Source: Blastococcus sp. TF02-8
GTDB taxonomy: Bacteria; Actinomycetota; Actinomycetes; Mycobacteriales; Geodermatophilaceae
Length of the DNA stretch: 64,000 nucleotides
Direction: 5' to 3'
Assembly: GCF_003319175.1 (NCBI RefSeq)
Contig: NZ_QOHK01000005.1
Coordinates: 1-64,000, forward strand
The notes under the pieces: generated by a model
What the model was told of the DNA's origin: nothing
What the model saw: only the letters and a program-made list of their open reading frames with translations
Databases searched by the model: none
Shown: one piece after another, positions 1 to 8,191 of the stretch
Position numbering within the stretch: position 1 is the first letter of the stretch
How the letters are laid out: each line of letters opens with the position of its first letter
Position numbers and translations under genes: made by a program

Positions 1-197
1 GAGCGAGGAGCGGAGCGCCCCGCGGGAGCGAATCAAGGGGAATGAGCGGACAGGGGCGTGAGCATCGCAGCGAGGAACGAGCGAGGAGCGGAGCGCCCCG
101 CGGGAGCGAATCAAGGGGAATGAGCGGACAGGGGCGTGAGCATCGCAGCGAGGAACGAGCGAGGAGCGGAGCGCCCCGCGGGAGCGAATCAAGGGGA
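1..197. repeat. 78-bp tandem repeat array upstream of cobIJ
   Basis: Two complete 78-bp units plus a partial unit at the left edge are seen, with near-identical sequence. Each unit ends in AAGGGGA followed by ATG, so ATG codons recur at 42, 120 and 198. The unit is a multiple of three and has no stop in that frame, so an Arg/Glu/Ser-rich 26-residue peptide could in principle be read twice before the CobI domain. I read this as a non-coding duplication of the leader because the peptide is unlike any part of CobI. The array continues off the window, so the total copy number is unknown. Confidence 0.9.
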
Positions 198-1712
198 ATG
201 AGCGGGGAACAGGTCACCACCGGGCGGCTGTACGGGGTCGGGCTCGGCCCCGGCGATCCGGAGCTGGTCACCGTGAAGGCCGCCCGGCTGATCGGCGCGG
301 CCGACGTCGTCGCCTTCCACGCCGCGCGGCACGGCCGTTCGGTGGCCCGCGGCATCGCCTCCCCCTACCTGCGCGAGGGCCAGATCGAGGAACTGCTCGT
401 CTACCCGGTCACCACCGAGACGACCGACCACCCCGGCGGTTACCAGGGCGCGATCGACGAGTTCTACGAGGCCGCCGCGGCGCGCCTGGCCGCCCACCTG
501 GACGCCGGTCGCGACGTCGTCGTCCTCGCCGAGGGCGACCCGTTCTTCTACGGCTCGTACATGCACATGCACAAGCGGCTCGCGCACCGGTACCCGACCG
601 AGGTCGTACCCGGCGTGACCAGCGTCGCCGGCGCCGCCGCCGCCGTCGGTCGGCCGCTGGTCGAGCGGGACGAGGTGCTCACCGTGCTGCCCGGCACGCT
701 GCCGGCCGAGGAGCTCGCCGAGTGGCTGTCGACGACGGACTCCGCGGCCGTCATGAAGCTCGGGCGCACCTTCCCCGAGGTGCGGGAGGCGTTCGACCGG
801 GCGGGGGTCCTCGACCGCGCCCTCTACGTCGAGCGGGCCACGACCGACCGCCAGCGCGCGATGCCGCTCGCCGACGTCGACCCGGCGAGCGTCCCCTACT
901 TCTCCCTGGCCCTCCTGCCCAGCCCGCTGACCGGCGAACTGCCGGTTCCCGAACGGCCAGCCGATGACGACGACCCCGCCGGCGAGGTCGTGGTGGTGGG
1001 GCTCGGCCCCGGCGCCCGGTACTGGACGACCCCCGAGGCCGCCGACGCGCTCACCACCGCCGACGTGCTGATCGGCTACGGCCCGTACCTGGACCGTGTG
1101 CCGGCCAACCCCCGCCAGGAGCGGTTCCCGACCGACAACCGGGTGGAGGCCGAGCGGGCCGCCCACGCGCTGGAGCTGGCCCGGTCCGGACGGCGGGTGG
1201 CGGTGGTCAGCAGCGGGGACCCCGGCGTGTTCGCCATGGCCGCCGCGGTGCTCGAGGTCGCCGGGCAGCCGGAGTTCGAGGGCGTCCCGGTACGGGTCGT
1301 CCCGGGCATCACCGCCGCTCAGGCCGTCGCGTCCCGGGTCGGCGCGCCGCTCGGGCACGACTTCTGCGTCGTGTCGCTCTCCGACGTGCTCAAGCCGTGG
1401 GAGGTCGTCCTCGACCGGCTCCGGCACGCCGCGGCCGCCGACCTGGTGATGGCGCTCTACAACCCCCGGTCGAAGCACCGCCCCCACCAGCTCGGCGAGG
1501 CGCGAGCGGCGCTCCTGGAGGTCCGGTCGCCGGAAACCGTGGTGGTCGTCGGCCGCGACGTCGGCGGCCCCGAGGAACGGCTCACCGTGACCACGCTCGG
1601 CGAGCTGGACCCCGAGACCGTCGACATGCGCTGCCTGCTGATCATCGGGTCGTCGCGCACCCGGGTGGGCGCGGACGGCGCCGTCTGGACGCCGCGCAGC
1701 TACCGCGTCTGA
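198..1712 (+). CDS. cobIJ: Fused precorrin-2 C20-methyltransferase / precorrin-3B C17-methyltransferase (CobIJ)
   Basis: This 504-residue bifunctional enzyme carries out two S-adenosylmethionine-dependent steps of corrin ring formation: methylation of precorrin-2 at C20, and C17 methylation with ring contraction of precorrin-3B. The N-terminal half opens with the tetrapyrrole methylase motif VGLGPGDPELVT, and a second copy, VVVGLGPGARYWTTPE, begins near residue 264 and marks the CobJ half. The same fusion is known in Mycobacterium tuberculosis at about 508 residues. I chose the ATG at 198 because it is the last of three repeated ATGs and gives the family length; starts at 42 or 120 would add only repeat-encoded peptide. 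The gene converges on cobK and overlaps it by 13 bp. Its usual partners CobG and CobH are probably left of the window. Confidence 0.95.
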   Translation: MSGEQVTTGRLYGVGLGPGDPELVTVKAARLIGAADVVAFHAARHGRSVARGIASPYLREGQIEELLVYPVTTETTDHPGGYQGAIDEFYEAAAARLAAHLDAGRDVVVLAEGDPFFYGSYMHMHKRLAHRYPTEVVPGVTSVAGAAAAVGRPLVERDEVLTVLPGTLPAEELAEWLSTTDSAAVMKLGRTFPEVREAFDRAGVLDRALYVERATTDRQRAMPLADVDPASVPYFSLALLPSPLTGELPVPERPADDDDPAGEVVVVGLGPGARYWTTPEAADALTTADVLIGYGPYLDRVPANPRQERFPTDNRVEAERAAHALELARSGRRVAVVSSGDPGVFAMAAAVLEVAGQPEFEGVPVRVVPGITAAQAVASRVGAPLGHDFCVVSLSDVLKPWEVVLDRLRHAAAADLVMALYNPRSKHRPHQLGEARAALLEVRSPETVVVVGRDVGGPEERLTVTTLGELDPETVDMRCLLIIGSSRTRVGADGAVWTPRSYRV

Positions 1713-2437
1713 CCCCGCACCCAGGCCAGCGCCTCCTCGACCGTCGCCACGGTCGGCACGCCCGGGGGCAGGGGCGGCCTGCGCACCAGCACGACCGGGA
1801 TCCCGAGCTCCCGGGCGGCGGTCAGCTTCGCCTCGGTGAGGCGGCCGCCGGAGTCCTTGGTGACGACGACCTCGACGGCGTGCTCGCGCATCAGCGCCAG
1901 CTCCTCGTCGACGGTGAACGGGCCGCGGGCCAGGACGACGGTGCTGCACGCCGGCAGCGGCGGCTCCGGCGGGTCGACGGAACGGACCAGGCAGTGCGCC
2001 GTCAGCCCGGCGAACGCGGCCAGTCCCTGCCGGCCGGTCGTGAGGAAGACGCGCTCGAACCCGGCGACGGCCTCGGCGGCCGCCGCCAGGGACGCCGCCC
2101 ACCGCCAGTCGTCACCCGGCTGCTCGGACCACCCCGGTCGTTGCAGGCGGAGCAACGGGACGCCGGTGGCCTCCGCCGCCCGCGCGGCCGAGGCGGTCAT
2201 GACGGCGGCGAACGGGTGCGTCGCGTCGACCACCGCCCGCACCGGGGAGGCCCGCAGCCAGTCGGCCAACCCCTCGGCGCCGCCGAAGCCGCCGATGCGC
2301 ACCTCGCCCGCCGGCAGCGCCGGGTCCGCGACCCGGCCGGCCAGCGAGGTCAGCACGTCGACGCCCTCGGCGACCAGCGCCGTCGCGAGCCGGCGGGCCT
2401 CCCCCGTGCCCCCCAGGACCAGCACCCGGCCGGTCAC
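1700..2437 (-). CDS. cobK: Precorrin-6A reductase CobK
   Basis: This 245-residue protein matches the CobK/CbiJ family, which uses NADPH to reduce the corrin ring of precorrin-6A. Visible hallmarks are the N-terminal Rossmann-like VLVLGGTGEARRLA, the internal VVDATHPFA motif and the late VVTKDSGG motif. It starts at GTG 2437. It is transcribed toward cobIJ, overlapping its 3' end by 13 bp, and divergently from cbiD with only 26 bp between the starts, so both promoters and any control sites must lie in or near that short gap. No riboswitch is visible there. Length is normal for the family. Confidence 0.94.
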   Translation of the reverse strand: MTGRVLVLGGTGEARRLATALVAEGVDVLTSLAGRVADPALPAGEVRIGGFGGAEGLADWLRASPVRAVVDATHPFAAVMTASAARAAEATGVPLLRLQRPGWSEQPGDDWRWAASLAAAAEAVAGFERVFLTTGRQGLAAFAGLTAHCLVRSVDPPEPPLPACSTVVLARGPFTVDEELALMREHAVEVVVTKDSGGRLTEAKLTAARELGIPVVLVRRPPLPPGVPTVATVEEALAWVRGQTR

Positions 2438-2463
2438 CTTCGGCGTCCAGGCATGCTGGTCGC

Positions 2464-3546
2464 GTGAGCAGGGACGGCGCCACAGGGCTGCGCTACGGAT
2501 GGACGACGGGCGCCTGCGCGACCGCCGCCACCACCGCGGCGTACACCGCCCTGCTCACCGGCGAGTTCCCGGATCCGGTCGCCATCGACCTGCCTCGCGG
2601 CTTGCACCCCTCGTTCGCGCTGGCCACCGAGGCGCTCTCCGAGGGCGCCGCGACGGTCGGGGTCGTCAAGGACGCCGGCGACGACCCCGACGTCACGCAC
2701 GGCGCCCTCGTGTCCGCCCGCGTGACCCATGGCGAACCCGGTACCGGGGTGACCTTCCGGGCCGGAGCCGGCGTCGGCACCGTGACCAAGCCCGGTCTGC
2801 CGCTGGCCGTCGGCGAGCCGGCGATCAACCCGATGCCCCGGCAGTTCATCCGCGAGCACGTCGCCGCGGTCGCCGCCCGGCACGGCGGCACCGGCGACGT
2901 CGTCGTCGAGATCTCGGTGGAGGACGGCGAGGAGCTGGCGCGCAGGACCTGGAACCCGCGGTTGGGCATCCTCGGCGGGCTGTCGATCCTGGGCACCACC
3001 GGCGTCGTCGTCCCGTACTCGTGCTCGTCGTGGATCGACTCGATCCGCCGCGGCATCGACGTGGCCCGGGCGGCCGGGCACGAGCACGTGGCCGGCTGCA
3101 CCGGCTCGACCAGCGAGCGGGTGGTCACCGAGCTCCACGGCCTGCCGGAGGACGCGCTGCTGGACATGGGCGACTTCGCCGGCGCGGTGCTCAAGTACCT
3201 GCGCCGCCACCCGGTCCCCCGGCTGACCGTCGCCGGTGGCATCGGCAAGCTGGCCAAACTCGCCGACGGGCACCTCGACCTGCACTCGGGCCGCTCCCAG
3301 GTGTCCACCGAGTCGCTGGCGGCGATGGTCCGCGACGCCGGTGGCGCGCCGGAGCTGGTCGACGGGGTGCGTGCGGCGAACACCGCGCTCGACGCGCTGC
3401 AGCAGTGCCAGGCGGCCGGGCTGCCGCTGGGCGACCTGGTCGCCGCCGGCGCGCGGGAGACCGCGCTCGGCGTGCTGCGCGGCGCGCCCGTCGAGGTCGA
3501 CGTCGTGGTCATCGACCGCGGCGGGACGGTGGTCGGCCGCGCCTGA
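2464..3546 (+). CDS. cbiD: Cobalt-precorrin-5B C1-methyltransferase CbiD
   Basis: This 360-residue protein is recognised by the N-terminal signature GLRYGWTTGACATAA and by the GTTGVVVPYSCSSW segment near the middle. CbiD performs C1 methylation with loss of the acetaldehyde fragment in the anaerobic cobalamin pathway; the aerobic pathway normally uses CobF. Here it sits among aerobic-type Cob proteins, an arrangement that also occurs in other actinobacteria. It starts at GTG 2464, divergent from cobK, and converges on cobM, whose stop lies 2 bp beyond its own. No odd features in length or motifs. Confidence 0.95.
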   Translation: MSRDGATGLRYGWTTGACATAATTAAYTALLTGEFPDPVAIDLPRGLHPSFALATEALSEGAATVGVVKDAGDDPDVTHGALVSARVTHGEPGTGVTFRAGAGVGTVTKPGLPLAVGEPAINPMPRQFIREHVAAVAARHGGTGDVVVEISVEDGEELARRTWNPRLGILGGLSILGTTGVVVPYSCSSWIDSIRRGIDVARAAGHEHVAGCTGSTSERVVTELHGLPEDALLDMGDFAGAVLKYLRRHPVPRLTVAGGIGKLAKLADGHLDLHSGRSQVSTESLAAMVRDAGGAPELVDGVRAANTALDALQQCQAAGLPLGDLVAAGARETALGVLRGAPVEVDVVVIDRGGTVVGRA

Positions 3547-3548
3547 CA

Positions 3549-4289
3549 TCAGCGCGGTCGGGTCGTCGAGTACAGGTGGCTGTCGGGGAACTCGCCCGCG
3601 GTCAGCACCGCTCCGACGACCACCACCGCCGTGCGCCTGACCCCCGCGGCCTCCACCTGCTCGGCGATGTCGGCGAGGGTGCCGCGCAGGATCAGCTCGT
3701 CGTCCCGGCTGGCGCGCGCGACGACGGCCACTGGGCAGTCGGCGCCGTAGTGCGGCACCAGCTCGGGCGCCAGCTCGGCGATCCGCTGCACCGCCAGGTG
3801 CAGCACCAGCGTCGCTCGCGAGGCCCCGAGCGTGGCGAGGTCCTCCCCTTCCGGCATCGGGGTCGAGCGGGCGGAGGTGCGGGTGAGGATGACCGTCTGG
3901 CCCACCCCCGGCACGGTCAGCTCGCGCTTGAGCGAAGCCGCCGCGGCGGCGAACGCCGGCACCCCGGGGACGACGTCGTACGGCACGCCGGCCGCGTCGA
4001 GCCGGCGCATCTGCTCGGCCATCGCGCTGTAGACCGACGGGTCGCCGGAGTGCAGCCGGGCGACGTCGTGCCCCGCCTCGTGCGCGGCCACCAGCTCCGC
4101 GGTGATCTGGTCGAGGTCGAGGTCGGCGGTGTCCACCAGCCGGGCGCCGGGCGGGGCGGTGTCCAGCAGCTCCCGCGGCACCAGGGCGCCGGCGTACAGG
4201 CAGACCGGCGCCGCGGCGATGATCCGCGCCGCGCGCAGCGTGACCAGGTCGGCCGCCCCCGGGCCGGCTCCGACGAAGTGCACGGTCAT
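3549..4289 (-). CDS. cobM: Precorrin-4 C11-methyltransferase CobM
   Basis: This 246-residue tetrapyrrole methylase adds the C11 methyl group to precorrin-4. The N-terminal VHFVGAGPGAADLVTLRA loop, LHSGDPSVYSAMAEQ and VVPGVPAFAAAAASLKREL are typical of the CobM/CbiF group. Its ATG at 4289 overlaps the cobL stop in an ATGA arrangement, so the two genes are almost certainly cotranscribed and translationally coupled. The reading frame stays open far upstream of this start, but only the part from 4289 has methylase sequence. It converges on cbiD with a 2-bp gap. Confidence 0.95.
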   Translation of the reverse strand: MTVHFVGAGPGAADLVTLRAARIIAAAPVCLYAGALVPRELLDTAPPGARLVDTADLDLDQITAELVAAHEAGHDVARLHSGDPSVYSAMAEQMRRLDAAGVPYDVVPGVPAFAAAAASLKRELTVPGVGQTVILTRTSARSTPMPEGEDLATLGASRATLVLHLAVQRIAELAPELVPHYGADCPVAVVARASRDDELILRGTLADIAEQVEAAGVRRTAVVVVGAVLTAGEFPDSHLYSTTRPR

Positions 4290-5518
4290 GGCTTGGCTCC
4301 CGACCAGATCGTCACGGGCATGGCCGGCCGCCAGCCGGTGAAGCCGCCCACCGGGGCGGCGGTGGCGACGCCGAGCCGGACCAGCTCGCCGCCGTCCCGG
4401 GCGTGCCGGGCGGCGAGCACCGCCTCGCTCTCCACCGTGACGGCGTTGACGACCAGGCGCCCGCCCGACGGCAGCGCGTCCCAGCAGGCGTCGAGGACCC
4501 CGGGCACGGTCGCCCCGCCCCCGACGAAGACCGCGTCCGGCGTGGGCAACCCGGCCAGGGCCTCCGGCGCCCGGCCGGCGACCACCCGCAGGCCCGGGAC
4601 CCCGAGCCGGGCGGCGTTCCGCACGACCCGGTCCGCCCGCTCGGGATGGGACTCGATGGCGACCGCCCGGCACGAGGGGTGCACCCGCATCCACTCGATC
4701 CCGATGGAGCCCGCGCCGGCGCCGACGTCCCACAGCAGCTGCCCGGGCAGCGGCGCGAGCCGGGCGAGGGTGACCGCGCGGACGTCGCGCTTGGTCAGCT
4801 GGCCGTCGTGCTCGTAGGCGTCGTCGGGCAGGCCGGGGGCGGTCGGCAGCGGCACGGTGCCGGGATCGGCGGCCACCTCGACGGCGGTCACCACCAGCGG
4901 GTCGACGACGCCGTGCGGCCACTCCGCCGCCGTGCCGGTGGACCGCTGTTCGGCCGGGCCGCCGAGCTGGGCGAGGGCGGTGACCCGGCTGGCGCCGTAG
5001 CCGAGCCGGGTGCACAGGGCGGCCACCTCCGCGGGCGTGCCGCCGTCGGAGCCGAGGACGATCAGCCGCCGCCCGGGGGTCACGTGCGGCGCCACGAGCT
5101 CGAGCGGACGCCCGACGACGCTCACGACCGTGGTCTCCTCGACCGCCCAGCCCAGCCGCGCGCACGCCAGGCTCGCCGAGGAGGGGTGCGGGAGGACGCG
5201 CACGGCCTCCGGGCCGTGCAGCCGCACCAGCGAGCTGCCGACGCCGGAGAGCATCGGGTCCCCGCTGGCCAGGACGACGACCCTGCGGCCGGGGTGCGCC
5301 TCGCGCAGTGCGGCGAGCGCCGGCCCCAGAGGTGAGGGCCAGGGCACCCGCTCGGCGGGCACGTCGTCCGGCACGAGGCCCAGCTGCCGGGCGCTGCCGC
5401 GCAGGACCTCGGCCTCCCCGATCACCCGCCGGGCCGCCGTCGAGAGGCCGTCCCAGCCGTCGGCGCCGATGCCCACGACCGTCGTCGGCGCCGGCCGGTC
5501 CCGCTCCTCAGGCTGCAC
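4286..5518 (-). CDS. cobL: Precorrin-6Y C5,15-methyltransferase (decarboxylating) CobL
   Basis: This 410-residue protein has two enzyme domains. Residues about 10-200 are a CbiE-type tetrapyrrole methylase ([27 protein letters not shown]). Residues about 220-400 are a CbiT-type Rossmann methyltransferase with the S-adenosylmethionine loop [16 protein letters not shown]. Together they methylate C5 and C15 and decarboxylate the C12 acetate of precorrin-6B (dihydro-precorrin-6). I chose GTG 5518 because it gives the family length and lies just before the first methylase residues. Its stop overlaps the cobM start. It is divergent from cobD, with about 54 bp between the starts for both promoters. 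Confidence 0.95.
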   Translation of the reverse strand: MQPEERDRPAPTTVVGIGADGWDGLSTAARRVIGEAEVLRGSARQLGLVPDDVPAERVPWPSPLGPALAALREAHPGRRVVVLASGDPMLSGVGSSLVRLHGPEAVRVLPHPSSASLACARLGWAVEETTVVSVVGRPLELVAPHVTPGRRLIVLGSDGGTPAEVAALCTRLGYGASRVTALAQLGGPAEQRSTGTAAEWPHGVVDPLVVTAVEVAADPGTVPLPTAPGLPDDAYEHDGQLTKRDVRAVTLARLAPLPGQLLWDVGAGAGSIGIEWMRVHPSCRAVAIESHPERADRVVRNAARLGVPGLRVVAGRAPEALAGLPTPDAVFVGGGATVPGVLDACWDALPSGGRLVVNAVTVESEAVLAARHARDGGELVRLGVATAAPVGGFTGWRPAMPVTIWSGAKP

Positions 5519-5572
5519 GACGGGCGATCCTAGGCATCGGCCCTCCGGGACCGGTTGACACGATGGGCGGCG

Positions 5573-6505
5573 ATGGACACCCCGATCGCGGCCGGCCTGG
5601 CGTTGGGCACCGCCGCAGACCTGCTGCTCGCCGACCCCCGGCGCGCCCACCCGGTGGCCGGGTTCGGCACGGTCGCCGGCGCACTGGAGCGCCGGATCTG
5701 GCGCGACTCCCGCGCGGTCGGCAGCGCCTACGCGGTGGGCCTGGTGGTGAGCGCCGCCGGGCTCGGCGCGCTGCTCGACCGGGGCACGCGGCGCCGCCCG
5801 GTCCCCCGCGCGCTCGTCACCGCGGTGGCCAGCTGGACGGTGCTCGGCGGCACCTCGCTGGGCCGCGCGGCGGCCAGGATGCGCACCGCCCTGGACGCCG
5901 GCGACATCGCGGCCGCGCGCGCCGAGCTGCCGGCGCTGGCCGGGCGCGACCCGCGAGCGCTCGGGGCGGACGAGCTGGCCCGCGCGACCGTCGAGTCGGT
6001 CGCGGAGAACACCTCGGACGCGGCGGTCGCCCCGCTCGTGTGGGGCGCGGTCGCCGGGCTGCCGGGGCTGCTGGGCTACCGGGCGGTGAACACCCTCGAC
6101 GCGATGGTCGGCCACCGGTCACCGCGGTACGAGCGCTTCGGCTGGGCCGCCGCCCGCCTCGACGACGTCGCCAACTGGCTCCCGGCCCGGCTCACCGCGG
6201 CCCTGACCGTCGCCGTTGCGCCGCTCACCGGAGCCTCCGCAGCCGGGGCCCTGCGCACCTGGATGCGCGACGGAGCGGCCCATCCGAGCCCCAACTCCGG
6301 GCGGTGCGAGGCGGCGACGGCCGGGGCGCTCGGGATCCGGCTGGGCGGGCGGAACGTCTACGGCTCCCGGGTGGAGGTCCGCCCGTTCCTGGGCACCGGA
6401 CGGGCTCCCGTGGCCGCCGACATCGGGCCGGCCGTGCGGCTGTCGCGCTCGGTCTGGCTCGGCGCCGCCGTCCTCGCCGTCACGGCTCGGCTGGTGCGGC
6501 GGTGA
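5573..6505 (+). CDS. cobD: Adenosylcobinamide-phosphate synthase CobD/CbiB
   Basis: This 310-residue integral membrane protein attaches the aminopropanol (phosphate) arm to adenosylcobyric acid. Diagnostic stretches are the N-terminal [17 protein letters not shown], the central [11 protein letters not shown] and the [19 protein letters not shown] segment, followed by [11 protein letters not shown]. Several hydrophobic segments fit a membrane location. ATG 5573 gives MDTPIAAG directly ahead of the first helix; an in-frame TTG at 5555 is possible but less likely. The stop overlaps the cobQ start in a GTGA arrangement, which implies a cobD-cobQ operon. Confidence 0.94.
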   Translation: MDTPIAAGLALGTAADLLLADPRRAHPVAGFGTVAGALERRIWRDSRAVGSAYAVGLVVSAAGLGALLDRGTRRRPVPRALVTAVASWTVLGGTSLGRAAARMRTALDAGDIAAARAELPALAGRDPRALGADELARATVESVAENTSDAAVAPLVWGAVAGLPGLLGYRAVNTLDAMVGHRSPRYERFGWAAARLDDVANWLPARLTAALTVAVAPLTGASAAGALRTWMRDGAAHPSPNSGRCEAATAGALGIRLGGRNVYGSRVEVRPFLGTGRAPVAADIGPAVRLSRSVWLGAAVLAVTARLVRR

Positions 6506-8001
6506 GCGGAGCGCTGCTGGTCGCCGGCACCACCTCGGACGCCGGCAAGTCGATCGTCACCGCGGGCATCTGCCGGTGGCTGGCCCGCCAGGGCATCTCG
6601 GTCGCGCCGTTCAAGGCGCAGAACATGAGCAACAACTCGATGGTCACCCTGGACGGCGCGGAGATCGGCCGCGCCCAGGTGATGCAGGCGGCCGCCGCAC
6701 GGGTGGAGCCCGAGGCGGCGATGAACCCGGTGCTGCTCAAGCCCGGCGGGGAGGACTCGAGCCAGGTCGTCCTCCTCGGCCGGGCGGTCGCCGACGTGAC
6801 CGCGCTGTCCTACCGGCCCATGAAGGCCGCGCTGCTGGAGCAGGTCCTGGCCAGCCTGGCCGACCTGCGCTCCCGGTTCGACGTGGTCGTCTGCGAGGGC
6901 GCGGGCTCCCCCACCGAGATCAACCTGCGGGCCGACGACATCGCCAACATGGGCCTGGCGACGGCCGCGGAGCTCCCGGTCCTGGTGGTCGGCGACATCG
7001 ACCGCGGCGGGCTGTTCCCGGCGCTCTTCGGCACGGTCGCGCTGATGCCGCCGGCCGACCAGCGGCTGGTCGCCGGGTTCCTGGTGAACAAGTTCCGCGG
7101 CGACGCGCGGCTCCTCGAACCCGGCCTGGTCGAGCTGGAGCGGCTCACCGGCCGGCCGACGCTCGGCGTGCTGCCCTGGCTCGGCGGCCTGGAGCTCGAC
7201 GTCGAGGACTCGCTCGGCATCCCCGCCGGCGGCACCCTCGCCGCGCCGCCGCACGGCGAGGACGTGCTCCGGGTCGCGGTCGCCCGGCTGCCCCGGCTCT
7301 CGAACTTCACCGACCTCGACGCGCTCGCCGCCGAGCCCGGGGTCCTGGTCCGCTACGTGACCCGGCCCGAGGAGCTGGGCGACGCCGACCTGGTCGTGCT
7401 CCCCGGCACCCGGTCGACCGTCCGCGACCTGGCCTGGTTGCGGGAGACCGGGCTGGCCGGGGCGGTGCAGCGGCACGCCGCGGCGGGTGGGCCCGTCCTC
7501 GGCATCTGCGGTGGGCACCAGATGCTGGCGCGCACGATCACCGACGACGTCGAGTCCCGGGTCGGCACCGTCGCCGGGCTGGGACTGCTGCCCACCGACG
7601 TGCGCTTCGCCTCCGAGAAGACCCTCGGGCGCCCCTCCGGCACGGCACTCGGCGAGCCCGTGCAGGGCTACGAGATCCACCACGGCGTGGTCACCGTCGA
7701 CGACACCGCCGAGCCGTTCCTCGACGGCGCCCGGGCCGGGTCGGTCGCGGGCACGACCTGGCACGGCGCGCTGGAGAACGACGGGTTCCGGCGGGCGTTC
7801 CTCACCGAGGTGGCCCGCACCACCGGCCGCCGGTTCGTGCCCGCCCCGGACACCGACTTCGCCGCCGTGCGCGAGGCGCGGCTGGACCGCCTCGGTGACC
7901 TGGTCGCCGAGCACGCCGACACCGCCGCGCTCTGGCGCCTGATCGAGACCGGCGCGCCGCCGGACCTCCCCCTGCTGCCTCCGGGGTCCGCCGCGAGCTG
8001 A
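6502..8001 (+). CDS. cobQ: Cobyric acid synthase CobQ
   Basis: This 499-residue glutamine-dependent amidotransferase amidates side chains b, d, e and g of adenosylcobyrinic acid a,c-diamide. The N-terminal ATPase domain has GTTSDAGKS (residues 9-17) and KAQNMSNNS. The C-terminal class I glutaminase has its nucleophile at Cys336 in GICGGHQM and a late histidine at His421 in [14 protein letters not shown] 6502 overlaps the cobD stop. The gene ends about 25 bp before the cobalamin riboswitch, so readthrough from cobQ into the next transcription unit would also meet that element. Confidence 0.96.
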   Translation: MSGALLVAGTTSDAGKSIVTAGICRWLARQGISVAPFKAQNMSNNSMVTLDGAEIGRAQVMQAAAARVEPEAAMNPVLLKPGGEDSSQVVLLGRAVADVTALSYRPMKAALLEQVLASLADLRSRFDVVVCEGAGSPTEINLRADDIANMGLATAAELPVLVVGDIDRGGLFPALFGTVALMPPADQRLVAGFLVNKFRGDARLLEPGLVELERLTGRPTLGVLPWLGGLELDVEDSLGIPAGGTLAAPPHGEDVLRVAVARLPRLSNFTDLDALAAEPGVLVRYVTRPEELGDADLVVLPGTRSTVRDLAWLRETGLAGAVQRHAAAGGPVLGICGGHQMLARTITDDVESRVGTVAGLGLLPTDVRFASEKTLGRPSGTALGEPVQGYEIHHGVVTVDDTAEPFLDGARAGSVAGTTWHGALENDGFRRAFLTEVARTTGRRFVPAPDTDFAAVREARLDRLGDLVAEHADTAALWRLIETGAPPDLPLLPPGSAAS

Positions 8002-8024
8002 TCCCCGGGGCTGTCGGCCGGACC

Positions 8025-8160
8025 CGTGGTTGTGGTTCCATGACGCCGCCACACGCGACGGCAGTGGAGGAAGCCCGGTGAGATTCCGGCGCGGTCCCGC
8101 CACTGTGAGCCGGCCCCCGGGCCGGTGAGTCAGGAACTCCCGCCGTCGCGCTCCTGCCAC
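8025..8160 (+). promoter_or_regulatory. Adenosylcobalamin riboswitch aptamer
   Basis: The leader before the chelatase gene carries the conserved cobalamin riboswitch core: GAAGCCCGGTGAGATTCCGG at about 8070-8089, then GCGGTCCCGCCACTGTGAG, and a B12-box-like segment AGTCAGGAACTCCCGCC at 8128-8144. These are the most conserved blocks of this RNA class. The outer P1 boundaries are approximate. By the known behaviour of the class, binding of adenosylcobalamin should lower expression of the downstream operon (chelatase, cobO, cobB, cobalt transporter, cobE-like, cysG-like). Confidence 0.92.
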
Positions 8161-8188
8161 CTCCGGGCGTGGACACCCGGGGAGAGGA
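8161..8188 (+). promoter_or_regulatory. Probable expression platform: SD-sequestering hairpin of the cobalamin riboswitch
   Basis: Directly after the aptamer, CTCCGGG (8161-8167) can pair with CCCGGGGAG (8176-8184) allowing one bulge. The 3' arm includes the GGGGAGAGGA that is the only good Shine-Dalgarno candidate for the chelatase start at 8192. This suggests control of translation initiation rather than termination; no run of T residues follows. The pairing is my reading and has not been folded computationally. Confidence 0.55.
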
Positions 8189-8191
8189 CGC

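Noticed and set aside
42-197. N-terminal extension of CobIJ by 52 repeat-encoded residues
   Set aside because: The peptide is a translated DNA repeat without similarity to CobI, and the 198 start already gives the family length.
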